This document shows, piece after piece, positions 11,862 to 22,879 of a stretch of 64,000 bases of DNA. Location: assembly GCF_020080835.1 (NCBI RefSeq), contig NC_058159.1, positions 16,803,101 to 16,867,100 of the forward strand, given 5' to 3'. Each line of letters begins with the position of its first letter. Positions within the stretch are counted from its first letter, which is position 1. A program made the translations under genes and the position numbers. This DNA is from Cotesia glomerata. Lineage: Eukaryota; Arthropoda; Insecta; Hymenoptera; Braconidae. The notes beneath the pieces were generated by a model that was not told the DNA's origin, ran no database searches, and saw nothing but the letters and a program-made list of their open reading frames with translations.

Positions 11862-13236
11862 TTAAAAGAATCTGATTTAAATGAGATCGAATATAAAATG
11901 TGGACATCAACCGATCGATGTACTATTGTAAACGTTATTTCAGATTCCGATGACTTTATTGATACCCAAGCGACGCAACTTGAGAAAATTTTAAAACATG
12001 ATTTTATAGTGAAAATACAGTCGGTTTTTCTCTAATAATGCTAAATTAAATTTGAAGAGTGGCGAATTAGCGGTAGTTTTTGACTTTGCAGCAAACTGCG
12101 TTTGTTTTGCAGAAAGCTGCCCAAGGCTATCATTGGAATAATGACCAAGCTACTATATTTCCAATGGTGGTTTACTAAAATAAAAATGATACTATTAAGC
12201 ACTTAGTTGGTATCTCAGATTGCCTTAAATATGACATAGTTTTGATTTATTTGTTTCAAGAACAATTGATTTCTTTTTTAAGAGAAAAATTTGCTGTTAT
12301 TGAAATGATTTTTTACTTCTCAGATGGAGCACCTCAGCAATTTAAAAAAAAAAAAAAAACATTTACTAATTTATGTTATCATTATGCTGACTTTAGAATC
12401 ATCGCTGAGTGGCATTTTTTTGCGACTGCCCATGGCAAAAGACCATGCGACGGGCTTGCAGGTTCAGTAAAACGACATGCTGCTAGAGCTTTATTACAAA
12501 TGGAAAATAAAAAACATACTGACACCACAAGATTTGCATTCCTTGGCAATCAAGAATTTTACAGGCGTTGATTTTACTTTCATAATGAATGATGATTATT
12601 TAGAAAAAAAAAACATGTGTTAGACGTACGATATTCTTCATCAAAAACGGTAAAGGGTACACAGACATTGCACATTTTTACCGATAAATGATGAAATTGG
12701 ATATGCTTTTATTAAAACTATATCAACATCTGAAAAAAGTTCAAAAATAAAAGTATTTTAATTATAAAGATTTTACGTTTAATTTAATTGTGATTGAACA
12801 AAAAATATGCACATCTTAAAAACCATATATTTTCTGTAAAAAACTCTGATCTTTCAGAAAAAAAAGTCAAATTAAATGTACCTTGCACCGCACACCGAGA
12901 AAAATCAATTTTTCCACTTTAATTGGATTTTAAAGGGTCTTCTGATGTGTTTATGATAAAATGGATATTTTCATTCAAAAGCTGAGAATTTCTTCCAAAA
13001 GATAATATTTTTCGTGGATTTTAATAAAAAAGTTTTCCTCATCAGAAAAATTATTAATAAAGGTGAAAAAAATTTTTTTTCAAAATTTCAAAAAATCATA
13101 ACTCCAGAACTGCTGCCTATTAAGGACTGAAACTTATAGGGAATTTATTTCTTATTATAGACAACACCTTCATAAATTTTAAACATAATTCGCGAGGGTC
13201 ACCCCGTAAAAATGTTCTTATTTGGTGGAATGACCC

Positions 13237-13300
13237 ATATATAAAGGATTGTTCGCAAAGCGATATTTAGGCTGGTAAGCAGCATGGACGGTAAGGTAAG
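13237..13300. repeat. Left arm of giant foldback, last segment before the satellite
   Basis: ATTGTTCGCAAAGCGATATT... to CAGCATGGACGGTAAGGTAA matches, inverted, 36050-36110 of the right arm. It joins the outer arm to the satellite. Confidence 0.85.
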
Positions 13301-14815
13301 ATATCTTGGTGGTGAAGCTCATGCATGAGGATAATCGGACGGATATCGCGCTGGATATTGCGCTCACGGTCTCGCTGGATATCGCGCTGACGATCTTGCT
13401 GGATATCTTGCTTAATATCGCGCTGACGATCTCGCCGGTCATCTCGATCAATATCGTGCTGGATATCGCGCTGACGGTCTCACTGGATATCGCGCTGACG
13501 ATCTCACTGGATATCTCGCTTAATATCGCGCTGAAGCACTCTCTAAGGGTCTCGCTGACGGTCTCAATGAATATCGCGCTCAAGATTTCGCTTGATATCG
13601 CGCTATTGTTCGTGGTATACGTATCTGGAATGCGCTGCCAGCTGAAATTACAAAATCCGAAAGTTTCGAAGGATTCCGTAGACTGTGCTATGATTATTAT
13701 TTCCAAAATTATTGATCTGCTATATTGAACGTTTATTACTGCTATTGAAGGTTGTTGAGCTTTGTATAAAAGCGATATCTCGCTCCATATTGCGGTGACG
13801 ATCTCGCTGCATATTGCGCTGACGGTCTCGCTGGATATCGCGCTGACGATCTCACTGGATATCTCGCTTAATATCGCGCTGAAGCACTCTCTAAGGGTCT
13901 CGCTGACGGTCTCAATGAATATCGTGCTCAAGATTTCGCTTGATATCGCGCTATTGTTCGTGGTATACGTATCTGGAATGCGCTGCAAGCTGAAATTACA
14001 AAATCCGAAAGTTTCGAAGGATTCCGTAGACTGTGCTATGATTATTATTTCCAAAATTATTGATCTGCTATATTGAACGTTTATTACTGCTATTGAAGGT
14101 TGTTGAGCTTTGTATAACACAAGTATTATTTATAAGCATGATTAACATGTTATTACTGTTAATTACTATATTTATTTTGATTTTATTTTAGGTATCTAAA
14201 ACTCTGTACATCATATACTAATTATAAATGTATATTTGATGATGATTCTGAGGGAGCCTAGGCTCCAGAATCCAATAAAATTATTATCTATCTATCTATC
14301 TATCTAATGATCTCTCTGACTATCACTTAACATCGCGCTGACGATCTCAATGGATATCACGTTGATGGTCTCGCTGGATATCTTGCTTGATATCGTGCTG
14401 ACGATCTTGTTGGATATCACGCTGGCGATCTCACTGGATATCTCGGTTGATATCGCGCTGATGGTCTCGCTGGATATATTAATTGATATCATGCTAACGA
14501 TCTTGTCGGATATCGCGCTGGTGATCTCACTGGATATTTCGGTTGATATGGCACTGACGGTTTCGCTGGATATCTTACTTGATATCACGCTGAAGATTTT
14601 GCTGGATATCTCGGTTTATATCGTGCTGACGATCTTGTTGGACATCGCGCTGGTGATCTCACTGGATATCTCGGTTTATATCACGCTGACGGTCTCGCTG
14701 ACGGTCTCGCTGGATATCGCGCTAACGATCTCGCTGGATATCTTGCTTGATATCACGCTGACGACCTTGTTGGATATCGCGCTGGTGATATCATTGGATA
14801 TCGGATGGATTATTT
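13297..14815. repeat. 24-bp satellite, left arm (GATATCGCGCTGAC orientation), with LINE tail insertions
   Basis: Tandem 24-bp units starting GATATCGCGCTGAC and ending GATCTCGCTG, at 13330-13610, 13780-13960 and 14326-14815. The unit is a multiple of three and lacks stops on either strand, so long frames (DIALTVSL on one strand, SAISSEIV on the other) appear on both; I do not regard them as genes. A ~285-bp segment (about 13480-13764) that includes a LINE tail is duplicated at about 13830-14113, with only a few substitutions. Confidence 0.9.
13610..14312 (+). mobile_element. 3' tail of a CR1/Jockey-type LINE in two tandem copies
   Basis: 13616-13700 and 13966-14050 encode VWNALPAEITKSESFEGFRR (second copy with one or two substitutions), the typical C-terminal end of insect CR1/Jockey-group ORF2 proteins. 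The second copy continues into a 3' untranslated region ending in GGAGCCTAGGCTCC...CAATAAAATTATTATC and a (TATC)n tail (14288-14310). The first copy stops at 13764 where satellite resumes, so the fragment was copied together with flanking satellite. Confidence 0.75.
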
Positions 14816-15560
14816 CAAGAATTCTATCCAGATTATTGAGCAGAGCATAAGAAAAAGGATATTTTAATAATTGAGTTAAAGGACAATAGGAACGATATTT
14901 AAAAAGACAGTTTCTAGGGAAGTTAGCAGATTAAAATGCAGGATACTTGTCAGGTTGCGAAGAAGGGCACCTGTAAGGATAGTTTCAAGGATCAAATCCA
15001 GGTTATTAACTAGGATAAAGAAGAGGATATTTTGAGGGCTAGATTAAACTTTCGTAACTCGCGCTTTCTTTAATAGTGTCTCACTCGTACTCACGCCAAC
15101 TCTATTAGGTTAAGTAGTGTTGTGCAGGGAATCCCCGTATAGTGCGAGTAACGAACGGTTAAAGGACAATAGGAAGGATCAATTAAAGGACAATTTCTAA
15201 GGAGGTTAGCAGATTAACATGCAGGAAACTTGTAAGGTTGTGCAGAAGGGCAACTGTTAAGGTAGTCTGAAGGACAAAATCTAGGTTATTAACCAGGATA
15301 AAGAAAGGGATATTTTTAAGACTTGGTTAAAGGAAAATAGGAATGATAAATTGAAGGACAATTTCTAAGGAGGTTAGCAGATTAAAATGCAGGATACTTG
15401 TAAGGTTTCGCAGAAGGACAACTGTTACGAAAAATTTTAGGAATCTTAGCAGAACAAAATTTACAATATTTGGGACATTGCACCGAAGGACATTTGGATC
15501 CTTCTAAGGATAAAATGCAGGCAGGTTACTGGGGTATAAAAATGGTACTTAGAGGCAACA
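14816..15560. repeat. AGG-rich degenerate tandem repeat (about 3 units)
   Basis: Units starting TTAAAGGACAATAGGAA occur at about 14875, 15159 and 15329, each followed by GACAATTTCTAAGGAGGTTAG-like text, GCAGGATACTTGTAAGGTT and CAGAAGGGCAACTG. Spacing is about 285 and 170 bp. One strand is strongly purine-rich (AGG, GGA). 15050-15155 (ACTCGCGCTTTCTTTAATAG...) interrupts the pattern and may be a small insertion. Confidence 0.7.
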
Positions 15561-15829
15561 TAGAAAACATTATTTCGATTACAAATTGACACTAAGATAA
15601 GCAGTTTTTTTGTACTGTAATCAAACAAATTGACCGAAGAAGTAAGTACTAGAGAAGCGGATAATTAATATTTAATCATTTATTTTCATAGAATGACAAG
15701 CGTCAACATTAAAAAAAAATTTTTTTTTCGTTAAACATTGTTTTGTATATAAAGCTTTTTCAAAATCATAAAAATAGTATTAATTCATTAATATTTTCAT
15801 CGACTATTAAAATACACAAATACATGTTT
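15561..15829. other. AT-rich spacer
   Basis: No coding sequence or repeat recognised. It lies next to the hAT pseudogene and may be its 3' non-coding end. Confidence 0.5.
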
Positions 15830-17279
15830 TTATAAATTATCGATAATAAATATGTGTCCCTTGTCTCGGAATAAATTTTTGAAGTCCGAGAATGATCTCT
15901 CTGTGTCGCATGCTCTAATAGGCGCATGACTCATACACTGGACATCATTATCGTTCCATCCCGCAGGGATGACGGTTCCTTGGTCACCCAACATTCGTCG
16001 GAAAATATTCAATTAAGTCCTGGTAAAGCCCACATTTTTTACCAAAACATTTTCCATTTTTTGTTTGACAAACTCGGGAATTTCGTTGTCGGCGATGATT
16101 TGTCTAGCTGCAGTCACAACAATATCAATCGATTCTTCTAATTCCATACCCCTGGTCTTTAATCTAGTGATCGCGATATGGATAGTTGAAAATTTTTCAT
16201 GGATAGAATTGAAATCCCAGGCAAGGTTACGTTTTCTTCATAAAGATTGAACACGACGTACGACGGCTGAGTCAGGAATAACTGAATTCATTACTCGACT
16301 AATTTGCTGAAAATTTTCATGATAATATGAGGCGGCTTTTAGCCACTCACCCCAGCGAGTAATAATTGGTTGAGGTGGAAGCGGAGTATCAGGTAACATT
16401 TCTCTAAATAATCTTTTTCTCTCAGGTGACTTTAAAAAAACTAATTTGGTATCTGCAATAACACGATTAACAACGTCGAAAGAATTTTGAATTTCCTCAG
16501 CAATTCTGTGAAAACCATGAGTAAGACATGTGACATGAATTAATTTCCATATTGTATTCGGAGTAAATTTCCTGCAGCAACCATCTACGGAGCTCCATCA
16601 GAAAGGAAAAGAAGAACACGATCATTTTTAATCCCAGCAGGCCATAACTTGTATAAAGCGCTTTCGACAAATAGCACAATGTTATTAGCATCAGCTCTCG
16701 GTATTTCACTACACTTAATTAATCTTGGCGTACTCTCAGAAATCAGTGGAGCAATTAAAGCGTGTGTAATAAAACGTCCCTGAGCATCAGTTGTTTCATC
16801 TACTGAAATATAAATCGGATGGTTTCCAATTTCCACTCGAAGCTTTTGCAAGTTCATGTCGTACACGGTGCTTACATACGTTTTGCGTAATGTCGATGCG
16901 TCTGTATCATTTGCTGTGTATACTTCTCTAAAAATTCTTTAAACTTGACATCGTTTACTTTTTCTGATGGTATATCAGCAGCCATGAGCGCCTCACTCAA
17001 TTCGTAATTAAATGTACTCTTTCGGACAGGACATACTTCAACTGCATCTTGGTTGGCTTGCGGAGGTTCAGCACGAAGATTCGCATTATTTATGAGTCTG
17101 GCACTATCATAATTACGTCTTATATCACGCTTTGTAACGTGATTAATGTATATGTTACAATATGTACAATTAATGTTATTGTCACCAGGTTCGTACACTC
17201 CAGGAGGCAATTGCAGTTCTTGGCAGATGCGTTGCCATTTTTTTTGAAATGCTGGCAATAATCTAGGCATCACTTTCAA
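15830..17279 (-). pseudogene. hAT-family transposase pseudogene
   Basis: Starts at 17279 (MKVMPRLLPAFQKKWQRICQ). An N-terminal C-x-x-C zinc-finger-like segment (INCTYCNIYINHVTKRDI) precedes SVDETTDAQGRFI (first catalytic aspartate) and LLFLSDGAP (second). The C-terminus has CDTERSFSDFKNLFRD, the hAT dimerisation motif with the catalytic glutamate, and ends GHIFIIDNL. Similar proteins are often annotated as CGG-repeat-binding-protein-1-like. Stops or shifts occur near 16870, 16590, 16240 and 16010, so it is inactive. I did not find convincing 8-bp target duplications or terminal repeats. The minus-strand order is complete from zinc finger to dimerisation domain. Confidence 0.88.
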
Positions 17280-17450
17280 AAAATTTCAATACTTAGTGAA
17301 GTGAAATATGTGGCAAATATAAAATGTTGACAAAATAATTATTCATTTGTTAACATTATTATTAAATTGGCTTCATAATAATAATGATTATTATTATTTT
17401 TAAAAATTATACTTGCATGAGTAACCTGGAATTCGTCCTTTTTATTTGTA
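17280..17450. other. AT-rich spacer with ATA/ATT trinucleotide runs
   Basis: 17375-17400 is an imperfect (AAT/ATT) run. 17418-17438 (CATGAGTAACCTGGAATTCG) matches the minisatellite unit at 23335-23690, so the same repeat flanks both sides of the next element. Confidence 0.5.
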
Positions 17451-17594
17451 ACTTCCCGTTAAGAAAATTGAAAATTTTCAAAAATCGGGAAGTTATTGTT
17501 TTTACCGCGTTTTTCGAAAATCGAGTTTTCATCAGATCTCGACGTTTTGAGGTCCTAGGAAGCTTCTCTGACTATTCCCGCGATGGTGTCTGTA

Positions 17595-17641
<47 letters not shown>

Positions 17642-17892
17642 TTTTTTTTTTAACTTAGGAGGGGGAATCCCTTTTACGGATTCCAGGCATAGCTGTTCGG
17701 CCTGGATATGTGGCGACTCGACGCAGCGTCATACTAAAACTCGACGCTAACACCCCTACCCACTAAACCCTAAACCCCTTTTCTTCTTTCCTCTAATCCC
17801 TCATGGAAACCGCCGTCAGGCATTACTTCGTGAGGGGAGGATCTAGCTACTGCTATTCCTTCTGGTGGCTAAGGTGTTATTTTTCCTTCCTT

Positions 17893-20800
17893 CTAGTTTC
17901 TGTCATTTGCCCTTTTTCTTTCAATGGAACGCAGCTCTGTAAGCACTTCGGTGGTAAACGTGCTTGTGGCGTTCCAGGCAGCTTCGGATGACAGCATTTC
18001 TTTTACTATTGACTCTGGTGTGATTTTCTTGTTCAGGATCTTCTCTAACTCATCACGCTGTGGGTTAAAACGAGGGCACACAAAGAAAACGTGTTTCGCA
18101 TTTTCAGCAACTAATGGGCAAGACGGACACTCTGGGGAATTATCGTGCTTAAAGCGATGAAGGTACTCCCGGAAACAGCCGTGTCCTGACAACATCTAGG
18201 TCAGATAGTAGTTGGCCCCGCCGTGATTCCGGTTAAGCCAAACGTCAATCCTTGGTATAAGTGGATGAGTCCATCTTCCCTTCTCCGCAGCATCCCATAG
18301 TTGTTGCCATTTTGCTATACTATGTTGTCGCTCTTCAGTTCTCAGTTCTTCAGCGCTCAGTGTAGATGACCTCTTTCGGTGGTATAGGTTCCGTCTTTCC
18401 TCAGCTAGGACTCTAAGAGGCAGAGTTCCAGAAATGAGGCACACTGCCTCCTCGGATATTGTGCGGAAGGCGCTTGCAACTCTCAGTGCACTTAATCGGT
18501 AGACCGGTCTGGCTTTCCTCCAAGATTCTTGGGTCTTCAGCGCGTCTGCCCAAACGGATATTCTATATGTGAGCACTGATGTGACTACTGATGACAGCAA
18601 TAGCCTCCTGCTCTGCTTCGGGCCTCCAACATTCAGCATCAGTCTTGATAGACTAATTACCACCGCTGATGCTTTAGCACTTACCTGTTCGACCTGTTGC
18701 TTAAAGTTCAGTCGGGCATCCAGTGTCACCCCCAGATATCGGATAAATGGTTGCGATGCGATCTCCTGCTCGTCGACATTCAGCTTGATGTTTTCTACGA
18801 TCTTTCTGCTGGTGATGAGCACAGCTTCAGTTTTGTGCTTGGCTAACTCCAACTTCATCATCTTCATCCATAGGTTAATCCGGCTAAATGTGATATCGAA
18901 AGCCAGATTGATCTCTTCCAAGTGTTTCGCGACAATCACTACCGCTACATCATCAGCATATGCAACAAGTTTCACCTCTGATGGTAATGCAACTCTCAGG
19001 AGACCATCATACATGATGTTCCACAGCAAAGGACCCAAAACCTAGCCCTGTGGCACTCCTCCGGTTATTTCGTACTCCCTTGGACCGTTTTTCGTGTCAT
19101 ATTTGAGGACTTTGTCTGTAAAGTAGTTTGCTACCTTTCTGCGCAGGTATCCTGGCACTTCTTTATCTTCGAGAGCTCGCATGATGCAGTCCCAGTTAGC
19201 GGAATTGAAGGCATTTTTGATGTCCAAGGCAACCACTAAACAATACTCCTTTCTGCCACGTTCCCATCTCTTTCTAGCGATTGCCTCCTTAGCTATATCG
19301 ACCACCAGGTTGATCGCATCCAGCGTTGATCGTCCTTTCCGGAAACCATACTGGCCTTCTGCTAGGAGTGGATCGACGGCTGCTTCTATTCGTTGGTGCA
19401 TTATACGCTCTAATATCTTACGCGCTGTATCCAGCATGCAGAGTAGTCGGTAGGATGATGGCTCGTCCGGTGGCTTCTTCCCTTTAGGGAGAAGTACAAG
19501 TCTTTGCTGTTTCTATCTTCTAAGAAAAATCCCTTCTTTGAGGCACGAATCGTAGGTATCTAAGAATAAATTTGGCGCTGCTTAAATAGATGTTTTTAAT
19601 GCGATATTCGGGATTCCATCCAATCCCGGCGCTTTATTATTCCCTACTCGGTTACACGCCTCCATCAGTTCCTCTTCTCTGACAGGTGGAATGTCTTCTC
19701 GATTTACTGGCAATAAAGAATAGCCGAACTTACTTTGTCGAGGAATCAGAGTAGAAACTATTCTTTCCAGGAGCTGTGGACACGTAGGTGATGGCATTGG
19801 CTGGCGCTTCAGGTGGGTCATGACCACCCTATACGGTCTGCCCCATGGATCCTTTTCTACCTCATCGACGAGTTCCTTCCAACAGCGTCTTCTGCTATCT
19901 TTGATGGCCTTGTTCAGTTCTCGACGGGCCTTTTTGTATTCTGCGACCAGCTCCGCAGAGTTAGGTCGTCGATGGCCACGCTGTGATAATCTTCTCTTTT
20001 TGTGACAAGCTGTGCGAAGGGCGTTAATCTGATCATTCCACCAGTGCACCGATGGTCTTTTATTGATGCCACGCTTACGGGGCATGCAGGTGTCGCACGC
20101 CTGGGCAATTCTCGTCATTAAGTCCTTCGTCTTCTCTACAGCATTTCCTGTGATTATGGTCGAGTCACTGTCTAAGGCTACTACCAAAGCTTCCGAGTCA
20201 AAGTCATTCACTTTCCATCCAGCTGCATTAGTTTGTCTAGTTGCTCTTTGAGGGTTCCGGCCAGCCGATATTTCCCAAAGTATTGAACTGTGGTCGCTGG
20301 CGGTGTAGGTGTTTAAGACTTCCCAAGAATAGTTTCCTTTCAATAAGCTGCTGCTGACGAATGTAAGGTCTATTATCGAACTAGCCTCTCCCTTTGTATA
20401 TGTTGGTGTCTCACCGATGTTGAGAAGGACCACGTCCAGTGAGGCCATTGCTTCACGTAGTGCCTTGCCTCGCGCATTAGTCTGCTTGCTGCCCCAGTCT
20501 ACCGCCCAGGAATTGAAGTTCCCTGCTGTAGCTACTGGGTAGTATTGCTTTGCGTCTTCGGTCAGTCGATCCAGGAAGTCAGTAAAGTCGGCAATGGAAA
20601 GGCTAGGTGGTGCATAGCAACTATAAAAACCGATGTCGTTAATAGACGCTGCTACAAAGCCGATGCTATGATTGCTCACTATGCTCTGGAAGGGGAGTTT
20701 GCCACAGGACCAGATGACAGCCTTGGTGGTGCTGTCAGTTTCCCAAGGTTGGTTATTCAGGTGTCTGTATGGCTCTGCTATTATTACTAAATCAAGCTCT

Positions 20801-20922
20801 AATTCACGCACGGTCTGCATGAGCAGGTCATGCGCGGCCTCACAGTGATTGAGGTTAAGCTGTAATATCCTCATGTTTGCTTGCTTGTCATTCTCTGGAG
20901 TGCCTCTTTGTATACCGGGCAC
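17893..20922 (-). pseudogene. R1-clade LINE ORF2 (endonuclease, reverse transcriptase, zinc finger)
   Basis: The endonuclease starts near 20874 (MRILQLNLNHCEAAHDLLMQ) with IIAEPY, GNFNSWAVDWGS and ASDHSSILW; the usual catalytic GDFN is GNFN here, a D-to-N change. The RT domain (about 19660-18500) has GFRKGRSTLDAI, ALDIKNAFNSA, GGVPQG and AYADDVAVV. The C-terminal zinc finger is GHGCFREYLHRF...CPSCP...HVFFVCPRF. Breaks: a frameshift or gap at 19440-19580, and two TAG stops at 19042 and 18193 that each look like a single C-to-T change (the residue after PQG, and the one before MLSGHG). The apurinic-like endonuclease nicks target DNA and the RT copies element RNA there. Confidence 0.92.
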
Positions 20923-22321
20923 CTGTATGTGCCGGCGTGATGGGCAGCGTTCTCTGCGCTCTTATTTTCCGCGTATAATACACACTTCGCTGAGTTTTTA
21001 CAGTCCGCAATCTTGTGTCCTTCTTGGCCGCATCTGATGCATAGCTTGGATCGATCTGTCTTGCTTCTGCACTGGGATCCGTGGTGCCTGAAATGCCAGC
21101 ATTTGTAACATAGGGTAGGTTTTCTCGTGGCTCTAATTCGGCAGTTGACCGAGCCAATTCGGATTTTACCGCTTCCTTCTAATATCTTCTGAGCTGCTGC
21201 AGCCGGTAGTGTCACGACAGCGGTTTGGGTACCTCTGTAGGCTTTGCGGATCTTGATTGTCTCTGGTGGTAATTCGCAGAGCTCCTTGGTTACCGTAAGC
21301 AGGGCAGCCTGAATATTCTCCTTTGTTGTGGTGTCATCTAGGTCTCGGATCTCGATGTCTTCTTATGGCCCTTTGCAGATCACTTTGGCCTCCTCCATAA
21401 GAATGTTTGCGATGGTCTGTTGCAGGCCTTGGCCTTTGTCCACGCTCTTCCGCGAAATCGTAATCAGCAAGTCCCCGCTTCTGGTCTTGTTGATCTTGTC
21501 CACCGTTGTGCGAACCTGCTCATCAGGGACGTCCTTCTTTATGCGACGCATAATCTCGGCGTACTTTGCTTTCTCGGCCGGGCAGATGATCAGTGCGTCG
21601 GGTCTGATCCATTTAAGCGGTTTTTGCGCTTAGACTCCGGCCTGGGCTTCTTTGAAGGCTCCTTTGGGAGCTGTTCTTTGGCTAGCCTTCGTTTCTCTTT
21701 CTTTGTGTGGACATCTTTCCAATCAGTCGCGTCTTTTTTTTCGGCGTTCTGCTTCATCACGTTTTTCGGAGGACTTGGTTTCAAGTCCTTTCTTTCCGTC
21801 AATCGCCCATCTATTCCATCTGGGGAGTTTCGGTCCTTCCTCTTGTTAGACTTGTTGGAAGTATGACCTTCGTCTTTAACATCAGATTCACCGTCAACAT
21901 CGCCTCCGGTGTCCATCGATTCTTCGATCTCCACAGTAAGTTGACTGCTATTCTCCGGCGTAACACGAGGAGTGAGTCGTCGAGGTGACTGCCATTCTTC
22001 GTCCAGTTTTTTAAACCTTCGAAGGGCGTTAACTACCCCGGTTGCCTTGGCCTTTATCTCTTTATGGATATTGACCTTTGATTGGACAAACTCATGCAGT
22101 TCGGTGGTCAGCTTTTCGAGGCGTTCCAGCGCTTGCGTCCGCTTCATCTCAGCGCTTGCTGTAATCGCTGCTTCTTGGGCGTGAGGCCCACTAATACTCC
22201 TGTCCTTTTCTTGTTTTTTCGTTTCTTCCATGATTTTGAGTGATACTCTAAAGCAAAAGGTCGTCTCCGAACGCATTGCCTCCGGAAGTGGAGGGGTGAT
22301 CACTCTTACAGCTACCTCCAT
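20871..22321 (-). pseudogene. R1-clade LINE ORF1 (gag-like, three CCHC knuckles)
   Basis: Starts at 22321 (MEVAVRVITPPLPEAMRSET). The N-terminal third is charged and coiled-coil-like (ALERLEKLTTELHEFVQSK), then lysine-rich. After a frameshift near 21595, the gag core continues (AEIMRRIKKDVPDEQVRTTV) with a stop near 21363. The end holds zinc knuckles CYKCWHFRHHGSQC and CIRCGQEGHKIADC and a third, less regular C...H...C. ORF1 proteins of this type bind element RNA. It overlaps the start of ORF2 by about 50 bp, as is usual in the R1 clade. The frameshift and the stop make it non-functional. Confidence 0.88.
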
Positions 22322-22803
22322 TGCTATAAGAGCTTTCGGTCATTGAAGCGGGAAATCTCAACCGCTTCGACCCTGCACCTGCTTCCTTCATCAGCTTCCT
22401 CTTGCACCCGTGGGTGCGGCACGTAGATGCCGGGAGTTACCACGTACACCGCGCTATAAGGATCATTTCGCACATCTCTTTCGAGCAGCGTCACCGTATC
22501 CGCTTGCGTACGTGACCCTAGGTCAGATGGTGTGACAAACCCTTCCTGCCGAAAGGGGAGTTATCGTTTTTTACCGCGAGAGCTATTTTATTTCGCTCTT
22601 ATCCTCTGCCCCGAAGAACAGCGAGCTTTCTCCGACCCACAAGGATACACGGACGGTGGCTGTTACTCTTCAGCTCCGATGCCTGATTTGTTCCGCGAGG
22701 GCTATTTTATTTCACCCCAATCTGCCGATCTTACGACCAGTTAGGACCCCCCCTATCCGCCACCTGGGGACGTGCCCGGTGGGAGTTTGGCTTCTTCCGA
22801 CGG

Positions 22804-22805
<2 letters not shown>

Positions 22806-22878
<73 letters not shown>
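22806..22878. repeat. (GT)n microsatellite
   Basis: Pure GT run at the 5' boundary of the LINE; the matching GT run on the other side is 17600-17624. Together they mark the tract into which the LINE inserted. Confidence 0.97.

Positions 22879-22879
<1 letters not shown>

Larger units (their letters stand above)
10195..12690 (+). pseudogene. SDG-type transposase, copy 1 (broken, interrupted)
   Basis: The first part (10195-10413) corresponds to the start of the coding region of copy 2 (MQMALTTTIPFSYLGCNF-like, then CNNPTESCFFRSCNRC). After the TTAA insertion it resumes at 11866 (ESDLNEIEYKMWTSTDRCTI). Several stops lie in 12020-12240. The last block (12242-12571) is open and has the family signature FSDGAPQQFK, then EWHFFATAHGK and CDGLAGSVKRHAARA. 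Uncharacterised proteins with this SDG...QFK / AEWHFFATxHGKGxCDG signature are common in insects and cnidarians as transposon products. I read the SDG aspartate as a likely catalytic residue, by inference. A 16-nt A tract follows QQF. Confidence 0.7.
9637..13236 (+). mobile_element. SDG-type DNA transposon, copy 1 (GGGTCATTCCACCAAATAAG ends)
   Basis: GGGTCATTCCACCAAATAAG at 9637 is mirrored by ...TTATTTGGTGGAATGACCC ending 13236. The inverted repeats extend about 200 bp or more, and a further block (around 9960-10090 and 12800-12910) is also inverted. A second copy is at 41741-43894. The right arm of the foldback (near 36110) shows the empty site. Flanks are ATAT-rich, so the exact target duplication (ATAT or TA) is ambiguous. 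It carries a broken coding region and a Kolobok-like insertion (10414-11861). Confidence 0.88.
17625..22805 (-). mobile_element. R1-clade non-LTR retrotransposon inserted in a (GT)n tract
   Basis: Minus-strand LINE of about 5.2 kb. Its 5' end abuts GT repeats at 22806 and its 3' end has a 27-nt poly(A) (T run 17625-17651) abutting GT repeats ending at 17624. 22322-22805 is the 5' untranslated region and contains a repeated CCGCGAG(A/G)GCTATTTTATTTC block (near 22576 and 22697). ORF1 (22321-20871) and ORF2 (20922-17893) overlap. Mino elements of the R1 clade are known to target (AC)n repeats, and this insertion fits that behaviour. It carries only a few disabling changes, so it is fairly young. 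Confidence 0.92.

Noticed and set aside
17893..19045. Plus-strand frames opposite the R1-type LINE
   Set aside because: They are shadows of the minus-strand ORF2, which has RT and zinc-finger motifs.
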